From NCBI GenBank assembly GCA_030762935.1, contig CM060881.1:98010001-98074000 (forward strand): DNA of 64,000 bases, written 5' to 3'. The notes beneath the pieces are model-generated. The model ran no database searches, was not told the DNA's origin, and saw only the letters and a list, made by a program, of their open reading frames with translations. Each line of letters opens with the position of its first letter. Within the stretch, counting starts at the first letter, position 1. The translations under genes were made by a program, and so were the position numbers. Positions 45,428 to 56,335 of the stretch are shown here, piece by piece. The DNA comes from Hymenopus coronatus. Its lineage: Eukaryota > Arthropoda > Insecta > Mantodea > Hymenopodidae.

Positions 45428-46250
45428 TTTACTTTCTCTATACGTACTTATGCACATAGTGTATAGAGAAGGTACTACATTGCACCCAAAAATTGAGTCC
45501 ACCTGAATTAAAAAGCCTTTTTAGAAAAATGAACGTGTGTGTGTCTGCCTACCTGTCTGTCTGTGTGTGTATGTGTGTCTGTGGGCAGCATAGCGCAAAC
45601 GAAAAGACCGTTAAATACCAAACTTGGTATTTAAGTTCAGTATCTTCTAAGGATGCGACACGAAGATTTTCAAGAAAATCCCCCCACCCCCAGCTACCCT
45701 TCACATGAAAACATTTTCGAAAATTTTGATTTTCTAAAAAATGCCTCTGATGATTTTGATTAAAATATCATATATTAAAGATATATATTTGATATATATC
45801 TTGAATTTTCTGGGAATAGCCTCTGAAGACTACTTTATTCTGGATGAATTTTACGGAATTTTGTGTAACTGCTAAACCGTAAGAGATAGACAAGAACTTA
45901 CAACACAAAAAAGTAGAGCATATTAAAACACACAATTTATGTTGTATACATTTTTTCGTGGAGTTTGTCTTTAGTTTCAGCCTTCAGCCTTATACTTTTC
46001 TCATACAGGAAATTGTCAACTCCTGTCCATACAAACAAAAAAACTTCAGTCACATAGCACCCAGCTTTTGACTATAACTTTAACCTATGGTACCCCCTTT
46101 TTTCGCTTCTACTTACAAGGAAGCAAGTAGTAAGTCTATATCTGCTAATTTTTTCTCACTTAGCATGAAGTAAATAAAAGCATAAGATTTTTAACAAAAA
46201 TTTGGTGCAGAGATGTAGAGAAAGTCATGTGAATGGAACACATAAGATTT
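45428..46250 (+). repeat. PTR repeat, second of three in tandem, near full length
   Basis: Well-kept palindrome end (TATGCACATAGTGTATAGAG), TTGGTATTTAAGTTCAGTAT, AGGATGCGACACGAAGATTT, TTACGGAATTTTGTGTAACT, to GTCATGTGAATGGAACACAT near 46240. A good type copy. Confidence 0.85.
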
Positions 46251-46815
46251 TTTAAGAAAATCCCCACCGCAAACTACATTTTGCATGGAACATTTTTCGA
46301 AAATTTTGACCTAATGTAATAACTCTTAAGATTTTTGCTTAAGTTATTCACATGACATGAAATGTGTATATTGCATAACTTGTAAACTATAAGAGGTAGA
46401 AAAAAGTTTACCCACAAGATGTATATTTCAATAAATGCACAATTCATATCAAATCATTGTATTCATGAGATAACATTTTCCAAGACATTCCTTGTTATTG
46501 GTTGGTCTTTGCAAATACCTATATTTATTTTAAACCGGAATTTGTTATTGAATTTATGTTTGTTTTTATTTTTCTTTAGCCATGCAAAGATAACAGAAGT
46601 TCAAAAAAATATCTAGCGAATCGTTCTTAAAAGATTTTTATATACTTGAAGCGTTTTGTATTCCCGTAATATCCTCGTGTATACAAGCAATATGCAGGAA
46701 GGTTATTTCTACAAATGTTTATATGGATTAATAGGAAGCAGGTAGAACAACAAATGTCTACACAAGAGTTAGTAGAGAAAGTTATGTGATTGCAACATAT
46801 CAACATTTTCTTTAC
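46250..46815 (+). repeat. PTR repeat, third of three in tandem, 5'-truncated
   Basis: Directly after CACATAAGATTTTTT comes AAGAAAATCCCCACCGCAAA, a mid-unit marker. It then runs to AGAAAGTTATGTGATTGCAA. So the join fuses one unit's end to another's middle. Confidence 0.75.
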
Positions 46816-46819
46816 TTGT

Positions 46820-47475
46820 AATTGTTAAAAAGTGCTGTTACGATTTTTGTTAAAATATATTTTCGATAAATACATATGAAAAATAATGTGACTATACATG
46901 ATTTTAAAGTCTCTTGTGAATGCCATGTGAGGTAATTTTGTATAACTAGGAAAACAAACACAAAATGAAGAAAAAATGTACAATTGAGTAAAATAAGCTA
47001 TTTTTGTTCCAGTAGATCTTTCGAGGGCCTGGAAATATCTCCTATTATAGTGTTAGATCTTTTCCAAGTATCATCTCATGGACATACATAAAAATCACTA
47101 TTTTTTTTTTTTTTTACTCTTCCCAAGGCTGCAAGCACAGATTTTTACAACCGAAAAAAGTCCATCTGTAGAGTTTAAACTCTCGAACTCGGAATTTAGA
47201 GCCAAACCTGCACTAGAGAAGATGGTTTGTTATTAAGCATAACCATCTAAGTACAAAACTTCTCTAGTTCTTGAAAAATGCTATAACAAAATGTCTACTC
47301 CAGAGTATTTCTAGCTATACAATTTATTAATTGCATAACACATACTTCTAATTTTGAAAATGGATTCGTAGAAGTAAAATTTCCACTGACACAACAAAGA
47401 AATAACAAACGTATCTTTAACTGATAAAGAAGTCATGTTTGCTATCGTTTTGGTATCTTTTTGGTTTGTTCTGTT
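46820..47475. other. no recognised feature; poly(T)
   Basis: AT-rich, with a T homopolymer at about 47101-47116. Nothing else recognised. Confidence 0.4.
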
Positions 47476-47480
47476 TACTT

Positions 47481-47644
47481 TCAGGTAAATTAAAACTTGC
47501 AGAACTCGCATTTTCAATGCAAAATGTTATTTTCAATAACTTATATCTAGAAAATCAGTAAATCAGGTAAATTAAAACTTGCAGAACTCGCATTTTCAAT
47601 GCAAAATGTCATTTTCAATAACTTATATCTATAAACTCAGTTAT
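47481..47644. repeat. tandem duplication, two 82-bp units
   Basis: Units start TCAGGTAAATTAAAACTTGC at 47481 and 47563 and share ATTTTCAATGCAAAATG and TTTTCAATAACTTATATCTA. They differ at a few positions near their ends. Confidence 0.9.
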
Positions 47645-47659
47645 GTATATCGTTTACAA

Positions 47660-48480
47660 GAATGTTTACTTTCTCTACGCGTACTATAAACACAGCACTA
47701 GAAAAGGAATCGCATTATAACCAAAAATTCGATGTCGAGATTTCTCTGGAAATATGATTTTAGGTCCTTGAGTCCAATAAAACATGCTTGTGTGTGTGTA
47801 TGTGTGTGTGTGTGGACAGCGTAGTTCAAAAGCGAAAAGACCGCTAAATATCAAACTTGGTATTTAAGTTTTGTATCTTCCAAGGATGCAACACGATTTT
47901 TAACAAACTCCCCCACTTCAAACCATCCTTTACATGGAAACATTTTTCACAGTTTGGTTTTTCTCAAAAACGGCATTAACATTTTTAATTAAAATACCGT
48001 GCATTAAAGATAATTTCATCAGAGATAAAAAGCATATCATGAAGTTTCTGGGAATAGTCTGAGAAGACTTTTGCGCAATTGGAAACTGTTAGCAAAAAAA
48101 TATGCATATTACAAGTATATGTCATATACATTTTATTATTTTCATTTTCGAGATATTCCTTTTTATTGGTCTCAGTTTTAAAATTCATAGCTTTCCTCAA
48201 ACGGGAACTCACCTCTCGTTTTATCTCTTTTTTTTATGCTGGGCAGGCAAAACGGACTTCAATTGTTTAGGTGACGACTTGCTTTTAAAAGTATTAGCTA
48301 GCGCTTTAGCTTAGTGCACTCCCTTATTTCCCTTCTGCTTACATGGAGGCAAGTAATAAGATACTTTCAGCTAATGTTCGATTAGCATGAATCAGATAAA
48401 TAATATAATCGTTTGTGAGAATAGTTTGTTTGCAGAACTGGTAGAGAAAGTCATGTGAATGGGACACGTCAGATTTTTAG
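47660..48480 (+). repeat. PTR repeat, near full-length copy
   Basis: GTTTACTTTCTCTACGCGTA, GATGTCGAGATTTCTCTGGA, AACTTGGTATTTAAGTTTTG, TTTTTAATTAAAATACCGTG, to GTCATGTGAATGGGACACGT and CAGATTTTTAG. Confidence 0.85.
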
Positions 48481-48600
48481 TTATGCTGTTCACACTTACA
48501 TGTACAGATTGCTATTTTTCTAGAACTGCGCTTTTGGGGGGATTCAGAGAAACTCAAGAAATCAGAAACAAATCTCCATATTAATTTTTGAGTGGAAAGT
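48481..48600 (-). repeat. PTR repeat, palindrome-side fragment, inverted join
   Basis: TTATGCTGTTCACACTTACA, TTTTTCTAGAACTGCG, GGGGGATTCAGAGAAACTC, TTAATTTTTGAGTGGAA. It follows the end of the previous copy without a gap but in the opposite orientation. Confidence 0.6.
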
Positions 48601-48660
48601 GAGCTGGCTTCTCACGTGGAGATCTCGGTTTCGATTTCCGGCTGGGAGCTGAATTTTTCC
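48598..48660 (+). mobile_element. tRNA-like SINE head fragment
   Basis: GTGAGCTGGCTTCTCACGTG, then CTCGGTTTCGATTTCCGGCT with a B-box-like core. Short and isolated. Confidence 0.4.
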
Positions 48661-48954
48661 TAATTAGCATTATTGCCTTGCTTCGTGAAAGTGAGAATGA
48701 ATGTGCATGAGAAAAATTATCAGCACGTTAACCTAAAGTTCAAAGAGTAAAATAATAATATTTCCGTCAAAACGCCAGTTATGACAAATTATTACAAAAT
48801 TATCGGATTTAAAGGTAAATATAATATTAGCAATAAATACTGGTGATTTTATGTAAATGTTAATTCATTAATTACATTAATTTAAGTTAAACATTTTATT
48901 TGTTTACTATTAATTATAAACAGCTAATAGGGTTATTTTATAGCGCTAAATCCT

Positions 48955-49168
48955 ATTTTTACTACTATGGCACCGAAGGCAAAGGCGAAGATACTGATGA
49001 TACATGGAATGAAGATAGAGCACCGGTGGAATGCGATGGCGAGGAAAACCTGAGAAAATCCCTGCGCCGCTTTGTCAGTCATAAATCCCACATGCGATCT
49101 CCTGGGATCGAATCTTTGTCGACTTGGTGAGAGGCAAGTGGTCCAATCACTTGGTTATGGCGGCCATA
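48955..49168 (-). mobile_element. SINE family F, minus strand, diverged
   Basis: The reverse complement matches the 43722-43940 copy in order: CAAAGATTCGATCCCAGG (B box), CGCATGTGGGATTTATGAC, GACAAAGCGGCGCAGG, CGGTGCTCTATCTTCATTCC and ATGTATCATCAGTATCTTCG. Its A-box region is degraded, so it is an older copy. Confidence 0.7.
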
Positions 49169-49659
49169 AAGGGGCTATAGAAACGGTGGGGGGCCTTAGA
49201 TCTCAGATCTTAAAGAGCAATTGTTTAGGGTTTATTCATATGAGGATGAATGCATCGGTTAACAATGAAATAACTTGTTGGAATTGTCAATTTGTGTTCT
49301 ATACTCCACCGAATAATGATACACACTGTACTGTATGCTGCACAAACAATGGCAGCAAACATTGATTGGGTAATTCGACAAATGTGTTTCATTGCGTGAA
49401 AATGAGAGAAAGTTACTAAGCATGGCCCCTAATAGATTCCTGATGTTCATCATCGTTAGTGTTTGGAGTTCAGCTATTGCAATTACTGGAAGGATCTATT
49501 AGTCTGTACAATTGCAGATTAATTAAAGCATTCCGTGTCGCAACACCTGTAATATTTGTTAAAAGCGGCTGTGGTTAATATATTTTGGCTTTTAAAACTT
49601 ATTCAGAATAAGTTGGCAACTATGAAAGTTTTCAGATATACGTAAACTGAGGTTGATCG

Positions 49660-50735
49660 ATTTAAACGGGTCACACTATTGGGCAGTCACTTGTTTGACC
49701 CCCCTCTGCAGTCTACAGTGGAAGGTTTCAACCTCTAGTATGGTGACAGACGGTTTCCAGAATTCAGATGAAAAGAGAGCAATTTTTTTCAAAGCTTTTA
49801 CATGACTTTAAAATCGGTTAAAATGAGACCCAAGGCATTGAGTGCTCAAAACAGGCTTTTTTGAACAGTTTTCATTCCCGTGCTATAGATTTTTGGTGGT
49901 TTAAATAGTCCAAAAAGAGGCCGAGCTTCATTAAAGGATGAGGAAAGGAGTGGTTGTCTACCTACAGAAATTACTGAAGAAAACAGGTTCTTTGGAAGTA
50001 ATGTTCCGCGAAAACATTTGTATGATTTATGGAAATTGAAGCAAATGTGAAGATTGGATCGCCAACAGTTGCCAAAATATTGCATGACTGCCTTGACGTG
50101 AGGGAGGTGTCGTCACGGTGAGTGTCCCACGAGCAAAAGCACATCTATGTTGAAATGTTGGTTAGAATTGATGGAGACAATTTTCTCGGCGGGTTTCTGA
50201 CATTGCCACTGGTGATGAAACCTGGATTTACCAGTTTGAACAGACAAGGCTGTGTACATCTCTCCGGATGACGATCTTCCAACAAAAGTGAAACGTACGT
50301 GCAGCGTCGGGAAGAAAATGATGGCCACGTTGTTTACTAAATCTCGCCATGTGGCTATTATTCCTCTTGTGGAACAAAGGGCAGTTACTGCGCACTGTTT
50401 CACAACAGCTTGTTTACCACAAGTTTTTGAGAAGGTTCGCGAATTGAGGCAAAGGGCAGGTCTGCGAGGACTTCTGCTGTACCACGACAATGTCTCTGCG
50501 CACAGTGCCAATGCAACGATCAGCTTCTTAAGTCCACAGAAGTGAAGCTGATGACTGATCCTCCCTGTAGTCCTGATTTGGCTCCAAGTGACTTCTTTTT
50601 ATTCCCCAAAGTGCTAACGTATGCGTGGAAACGAAACACGTCTTCATGCCCTGAAGAAGCTGTTGCAGCGTATGAAGGTGATCTTTACACCTATGTAAAC
50701 ATAAGGGTTTTAAAAATTGTTTTCAGAGAATAATA
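49660..50735 (+). pseudogene. mariner-family transposase pseudogene with all three Asp motifs
   Basis: An N-terminal KRPSFI-like segment (about 49905), SPTVAKILHDCLDVREV (about 50063-50112) and EQKHIYVEML (about 50131) precede TGDETWIYQF near 50205-50240 (first catalytic Asp). A frame at 50252-50545 carries PTKVKRTCSVGKKMMATLFT and LLYHDNVSAHSA (second Asp, codon 50486-50488). The next frame carries LMTDPPCSPDLAPSDFFLFP (third Asp, codon 50575-50577). The second and third Asp are about 29 codons apart instead of 34, pointing to a small deletion. Several frameshifts and stops make it inactive. Confidence 0.85.
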
Positions 50736-50739
50736 AAGT

Positions 50740-51105
50740 TAGACTGATTTTACTATCTCAAAACTTTCGTGCTGATCTAAGGTAAATATTACAATTTGTA
50801 AAATGTATTGTAAAAATACCAGGTGACCCATCTATCTCATAATTCACGTTTTCAGATATCATTTTGTGCGTTAAAAGAGGTGCTATTTCAACTTAGAACT
50901 GGTCAATAGACTCACTCAGCGTCTCTGCTGATAAGCAAAAGAGGTAAAACGAAGCTTGCTTTGCCTCTCAAGGCTGTAACTTAAAACGGTCCCTTTGAGT
51001 TCTGCAATTCTTTTAGGCATGAAAATGCATCTGTACGCGTCAAATGCAAGGCAGTTGGCCTACCTTGTACTACTTTTTGAGAAATCCTTACTTCTCTGTA
51101 TCCCT
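50740..51105. other. no recognised feature (possible mariner 3' end)
   Basis: May hold the right end of the mariner element; no inverted repeat was matched to the left side by eye. Confidence 0.3.
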
Positions 51106-51109
51106 AAAT

Positions 51110-51870
51110 ATGTGTAACCTTTTCTAACACGTATCTACTTTGTAGAAGTATTGCAACCAACCAAAACATACTACATTCAGATTTCATCGGAAATGCGTGT
51201 TTTAATGCCCCATAAATAAAACTAGAAAAAGATAAGCGTGTGTGTCTGTGAAGAACATAAATACTAAATAAGTGATAAATACTAAGCTTTATCAAAGTTC
51301 TCATCTTCCAAACATTTGACACGAGAAGTGTAACTGCCATTGCAACTACCCTATATTGATTTATTTTTTGTTATGTTGGATTTTCTCACAAATTGCTTCA
51401 ACAATTTTGATTAAAATACCAAATATTTAAGATGTATACAATAAACTGCATATTTTGAATTTTTTGGGAATATCTCCCTCTTCATTCGGAGAGAATGTAT
51501 CATTTTGTGCAACTGGGAAATCATAAACATTATAGAAAAACTTACTATACAGATTATGCACATCTCTTTTAGATATATAATGGGTTTCAAATAACATTTT
51601 TTGGTAACAGTACTCATATTTTAGATATCCGTTATCATTCAGTTGTTTCTGGCAAGCTATAGAAAGAGTATGCACATTCAATGTCAGCATTTAGCGAATC
51701 CAGTTTAGTACTTGACTGTCTCTTCCGTTATGTATCCGTCCACTTAGCTTAGTGTAACTTAATTCTGCAAATGTTTATCTCGATAACATGAAAAAGAAGT
51801 TTGTAGACGCTATACAGAAATAAATGATAGTGAGTAGAGAAGTAATGTGAATGTAACAATATATATGGTA
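51110..51870 (+). repeat. PTR repeat, diverged copy
   Basis: TTTTCTAACACGTATCTACT, AGAAGTATTGCAACCAACC, TTCAGATTTCATCGGAAATG, CAACAATTTTGATTAAAATA, CTCGATAACATGAAAAAGAA, GAGAAGTAATGTGAATGTAA. Confidence 0.7.
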
Positions 51871-51874
51871 ACAA

Positions 51875-52985
51875 AATGCCCTTATTTATCTCAAATATGG
51901 TTACAAATAGCATCTACTCCGACGTCCGCACAATTCTTCAGTACAATTTTCTGTCGTTGCTTGTAGATTAGTTGCTCTCTCTAATGCTGCTGCACGCTGA
52001 GAACTCGTAGTCAAAACTGACACTGTAGACGCGTTATCTTTTCACCTATTATAAAAAGGTGGCCAGCATTTTCTAAAAGTAGAGAACAATCTCGTACGTA
52101 TCCACAACCCAGGTGTGCTTTCCAAAGCTTTGAGGTACTGCCGCCGCTCTTCACGTGTTAATTTATCGAATCAGTGCGTCAGAGAATGTTCCGGGTCCCC
52201 CGGTTTCCCCGTCATTCATTCCACCAATTGCTACATCATCACCTTTCCTATCGTCCATTGCGCTTTAATTTCATATAATCCACTTCCTCACGCTCATGCC
52301 TGTCTGCAGGCCGTCCACTCGTTCCATGTTCTTCATTCTGTCGGTTCGTGCCTATGGTTCCCCGACAGGCATCCGCTTATAAGTCCTATGGTTTGTAAGT
52401 CCTATATACAGGAGGGTAAGCCGACTAGGAAAACAAAAAAATATAAGTTCATCCAGAAATGCATCGAAAAACTTTCAGAGGTTTCTCAGGAATACTTTCA
52501 TACGATCTTGGTGCAAGGGACCTCTGATCTCCGGGGTTCGTTGCAGCATTCATGTGGTTTCTTGCCCCGATTAGTTTTGTATCTTCATTGAACTGTTTAT
52601 AAAATATCGTTCTACTTTAAAAATTTCAGAGGAAAGAAATTCTTATATTATTTACTGTCAAGGCATTTATTGTCATGTGGCATAAGATTTTCTCTGCCAG
52701 TGTTATACTTTTTTGCTGCCAAAGACCTGAGTCCAGAGTGGGAGTTCATCACTCATTTTTGAAGAGCTGAAAGCAAAGTTGATGCAAGAATTCAGGAAAT
52801 CGGCTTTCACTTTTGGACACCTTAAATTACTTTCTGGATGCACAAGAGTTCCCAAACGATGAAGACTTCAAAGCGGCTGATCTTTGGCGATAAAATAGTG
52901 TAAGATAGGCATTAAAAACGGTACCAGGTTACAATAAATAGCGATAACGTTTAGAAATAGAGAAAGGTACTGTAACATTGAAAAT
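51875..52985. other. unassigned; contains a 158-codon frame
   Basis: A plus-strand frame at 52115-52591 is open for 158 codons in a less AT-rich block. Its composition (many Ser, His, Cys, Pro) and lack of any recognisable domain argue against a real gene. No repeat match was found. Confidence 0.35.
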
Positions 52986-52990
52986 AAATA

Positions 52991-53274
52991 TTTTAATTGC
53001 TTTTCACACAAGCCATGTGTAGGACAGGAGTTGGATAGGTAGGGTCAGACTGAAAAATTCAATGCCATAGCTGGGATTTGAGCCACGGATCTCTAGCCGG
53101 TTGCTCTGACCCTGAGCTACCATGGTAACATGCCGGCAGAGCATTGAATTTCTCAACTGGCTCACATGTTTCCCGGTAAACTACAAGGTGATCTCAAATT
53201 ATTTTATGATGACAGTTTGACTCTGCCTATCCAACTCGTGTCCGACACACGGCTTGTGTGAAAAACAATTAAAA
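52991..53274 (-). mobile_element. Family C foldback element: 56-bp terminal inverted repeats around a tRNA-like core
   Basis: The left terminus (52991-53046, TTTTAATTG, TTTTCACACAAGCC, GGAGTTGGATAGGTAGGGTC) pairs with the right terminus (53219-53274), with a few mismatches. Between them, on the minus strand, is a tRNA-like region: CCATGGTAGCTCAGGGTCAG (A-box-like) and CCGTGGCTCAAATCCCAGC (B-box-like). GTAAACTACAAGGTGATCTC follows on the plus strand. It may be a MITE that captured a tRNA-like sequence, or a SINE with unusual inverted ends. Confidence 0.75.
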
Positions 53275-53359
53275 CCAATACCAAATGACCATAATATTTT
53301 GTTATTCTATGAATCCTGCAAGTACTTAAAGTACTTGCAGCATTATAAATTGCCATTGG

Positions 53360-53578
53360 GCTTGTCATCTCAAAATAATTTTAGATCACCTTGTGGTTTA
53401 CCGGGAAACATGCGAGTTAGTTGGAGAAATTCAATGCTATGCCGGTATGTTGCCATGGTAGCTCAGTGGCAGAGCAACCGGCTAGAGATCAGGAGATCCG
53501 TGGTTCAAATCCCAGCAATGGCATTGAATTTTTCAGTAGGACTCTACCTGTCCAATTGAAATTAAGTTTGGTGTTGAT
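53360..53578 (+). mobile_element. Family C element, plus strand, inverted relative to its neighbour
   Basis: TTTAGATCACCTTGTGGTTT, CCGGGAAACATGCGAG, then CCATGGTAGCTCAGTGGCAG (A box), GAGCAACCGGCTAGAGATCA, CCGTGGTTCAAATCCCAGCA (B box), and TAGGACTCTACCTGTCCAATT. Its tRNA-like core (about 53453-53516) is the best kept of the family. With 52991-53274 it makes an inverted pair separated by about 90 bp. Confidence 0.75.
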
Positions 53579-53579
53579 A

Positions 53580-54390
53580 TTTCTGTTACTATATAGTCAT
53601 GCCAAATATCCTTCTTTATTTTCTGGACGCCCCCGCACAGTTTATGAGATGTGCATGAGCTGAAGTCTAGAAATTGAAGTACCTTCTGCCAGATTACCTA
53701 TTTAATTGCGGAGGTGAAGAACTTTAGTGCATTGTGAGCATTTCACGTTCCCTGCAATTGACCTAATGAAACAGCGGTGTAACAAAGGTGCAAGTAAGAA
53801 CAGACTCCCTGTATAATAGATGTTACAATTTCACGGCGTAGCAGGTAGATGGTGTAACAGAAGCGCTTTTGAACTGACAAAAGCATGCAGAGAGAGGAAG
53901 TTACAAAACAATGGTAGCTGCGTTAACACCAATAACTGCACGAGACCGGCTTTATTTCACTTCCTCTCCATAATAACCAAAAGCGACTCTCGGGATGAAA
54001 ACAAGAAGAAAGAAGAGCCAGCGTAAAACAACAGGAGGAAACCTGACGTGCCTGGAGATCAAAAGCGGTGGTCTGGCGAGTACGCCAAACTTACTGAACA
54101 TGCTGAAACAGCTTTTACGGAGTATTAAAGGACTTTATGATTTTTATGGCTGAAATGAATTCAGAAATGCTAAAAAAAAAAAAAATAAAAAAAAATCAGG
54201 AATTAGTTGTTATGCCAAAAAAAAACACATCAAACCTTTGGCTTGGCTTTCAGAGTCTTTTAAAGCTTAAATACACGGTCATAGACAAAAGGATTTAATT
54301 TTAACGATAAATAAGAGATTTGTTGAATTAATATATATTTTATATATGTCTGCGTGATTTTCGGAGGAGTATTCCACACGTCAGACCCCT
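53580..54390. other. no recognised feature
   Basis: Includes a less AT-rich block (53780-54100) and A-rich tracts near 54172-54195. No domain, splice structure or repeat match. Confidence 0.4.
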
Positions 54391-54395
54391 GGGGT

Positions 54396-54830
54396 AGAGG
54401 ATGAGATAAGTGTAATTTCAAAAGGCTGTCGAAATTCACATAGGAAGGGAGACACCGTGGAAGGTCCCTAACGGTTTTCAAGTAGTTCTTCATCTCACGT
54501 GGGGATCACCAAGAGCCCGTGCCTCAGTTCGAGTAAACCACCTGAGTCCGCAGACATCCATCAACGCCATCCCGCCGCCGAGAGTTGTATTCCCAGAGCG
54601 CAGTCACGTTCACGGAATGGCGCCACTAACGCAGTCTTCACCGACCCTTACAACCCTGAAAGAGATCAATTGGGATGAAATAAAGGGACAGGAAGTTCGG
54701 GAAATGAAGAAACCTCTCCAGCATTCGAAAAACCCCATGGGTCAGAGAGGTCGGTCATGGGGAATCGATCCCACGACCTTCCAAATGCCAGTCCGAGACA
54801 ATACACCTGAGCCACCTGGCTCGGTATGTT
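54396..54830 (-). mobile_element. SINE family A, minus strand, near complete
   Basis: GAGGATGAGATAAGTGTAAT, AAGTAGTTCTTCATCTCACG, CATCCCGCCGCCGAGAGTTG, CAGAGCGCAGTCACG, GAAATAAAGGGACAGGAAGT, AACCCCATGGGTCAGAGAGG, GGAATCGATCCCACGACCTT (inverted B box), GAGCCACCTGGCTCGG. About 430 bp and the clearest copy of this family. Overlapping 77- and 88-codon frames are shadows. Confidence 0.8.
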
Positions 54831-54834
54831 TTGT

Positions 54835-56265
54835 AAGTATCGTAAATAATATTAAAATGATTTGTAGCCTTATTTTTACGTGAAATTTCGGGAACTTGTC
54901 ATGTTTTCGAGAATAATTTGTTTTTAGTGATACATGAGAAATATCTGTTTTTATTTTACACAGAAAAATATACAATTATATCCGGTTACAGAAATAAAAT
55001 TTTAATTTAACATATGAGTCTTCATAGCAATCTGGAAGTTGTGAAATAATGTTTAGAATTTAAAAGAAAGGAAGTGAGCAAGTACAGTACGTACAAATAC
55101 TAAAATATGTCACAAGTAAGAAAAGGTGTTGTTACTGAAAATTATAGTTTGGCAATACAACCAATATTAGAGTTTCAGTATAAAGTAAAACATTTAGCTC
55201 AGCTTGTTTTAAACCGAATTAACTCGCTGAGCAAATATGAAATGAGTGGTCACTTTGGAAGTAGAGTAAGTGCACTAGCAGAATACATGGACCCCAATGT
55301 TAGAGATACAGTGGCAGACAATTTAAAAGTTTTTTGCCATATGACTTGTCTAAATTGGATCCATTAAGACAAAATAAACTAAAGATATAATAGCAATAAA
55401 AGCGTTAGATCATTTGTTTCCACCTTCAAGGCTAGTAAGTAAATATATCGATGTTTAAATAATGCTATTGTAGCATTTAACCAATTAAATACATTCAAAA
55501 CATGTATTAACTTCTTGCCTCTTTTTACAAAGAACATAGTCCTAGTTTTGAACAGCTAAGCCACAGTGACAGCAATAACAAATTAAATGTACTATAGCAC
55601 TCTTGACATTGAAATCAAAATGTGAGCCTTCCTACGTTTTCGCAAAAAGTTCCTTCAGTGTTTTTGGCCAACGATATTTATACAATAGCGAAATGTGTTT
55701 ATCTGCATATAACTTAGTTGTAACGACAGAATGACAATTTTGAGAAACGAAAATGTTACAGCTTTTATATATTATAGTTTGGTGATGTCTGTATACGATG
55801 ATTTGAGGTAAAAAGTTTTGAATTTGGAAATAGGGTGTTTTAACATTAATGTTATATTAGTGACCTGAAAAATTTTCATTTCAATTATGTCACTACCCAT
55901 TAATTCTGCCGAACATAGGCAGAACATTAAGGCGAATTTATGTAATATATGCAATAAAAATATCGCCCGTCAAAATCATTACTGTAAATTTTTAAAATAA
56001 TTGTTATAACAATGTTTCCTCTGCACAGAAAGATAAACCAATGCATCGCTATACAATAGCTTACAATTTTTGAAGTTTGCCGTCTCTAATTTTTATTGAT
56101 CTTATAACTTGTATTTTCATGCTAAGAATTGGTTTTATCTATTCTTCTGTTTATGTTGCTCAATCACCTGTTCTATAGGAGAATCAAGCCCTCCTTTTTT
56201 ATCCTTGGGGTGTTGAACGTTACATTACTGTAATTATTTTTTCCAATCTTCTGGTTGCATGCTCT
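54835..56265. other. mostly unassigned; holds an 86-codon open frame
   Basis: A plus-strand frame from an ATG at 55107 to 55367 starts MSQVRKGVVTENYSLAIQ and contains GHFGSRVSALAEYMDPNVRD. Its composition is more protein-like than other chance frames here. After the stop, a short frame at about 55389-55457 reads KALDHLFPPSRLVSKYIDV. Together they may be a decayed fragment of a mobile-element or viral-origin gene, but I do not recognise a family. The rest shows nothing. Confidence 0.3.
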
Positions 56266-56269
56266 TTCT

Positions 56270-56335
56270 GGTCCTTTTCATCCAAAAATTCTATGTCAAG
56301 ATTTCTCCGGAGACACACGGTTTGAAGATTCCTGA
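56270..56335 (+). repeat. PTR repeat, terminal fragment at an inverted join
   Basis: ATCCAAAAATTCTATGTCAA, GATTTCTCCGGAGACA, GATTCCTGAATAAAAA, then a switch to the opposite-orientation unit. Confidence 0.55.

Noticed and set aside
52115..52591. 158-codon plus-strand open frame as a gene
   Set aside because: No recognisable domain, skewed Ser/His/Cys/Pro composition, no splice or promoter context that can be supported, and long chance frames are expected in a less AT-rich block.
53453..53516. Functional tRNA gene
   Set aside because: A- and B-box-like blocks are good, but the stretch continues into family C sequence on both sides and related copies exist, so it is a tRNA-derived repeat.
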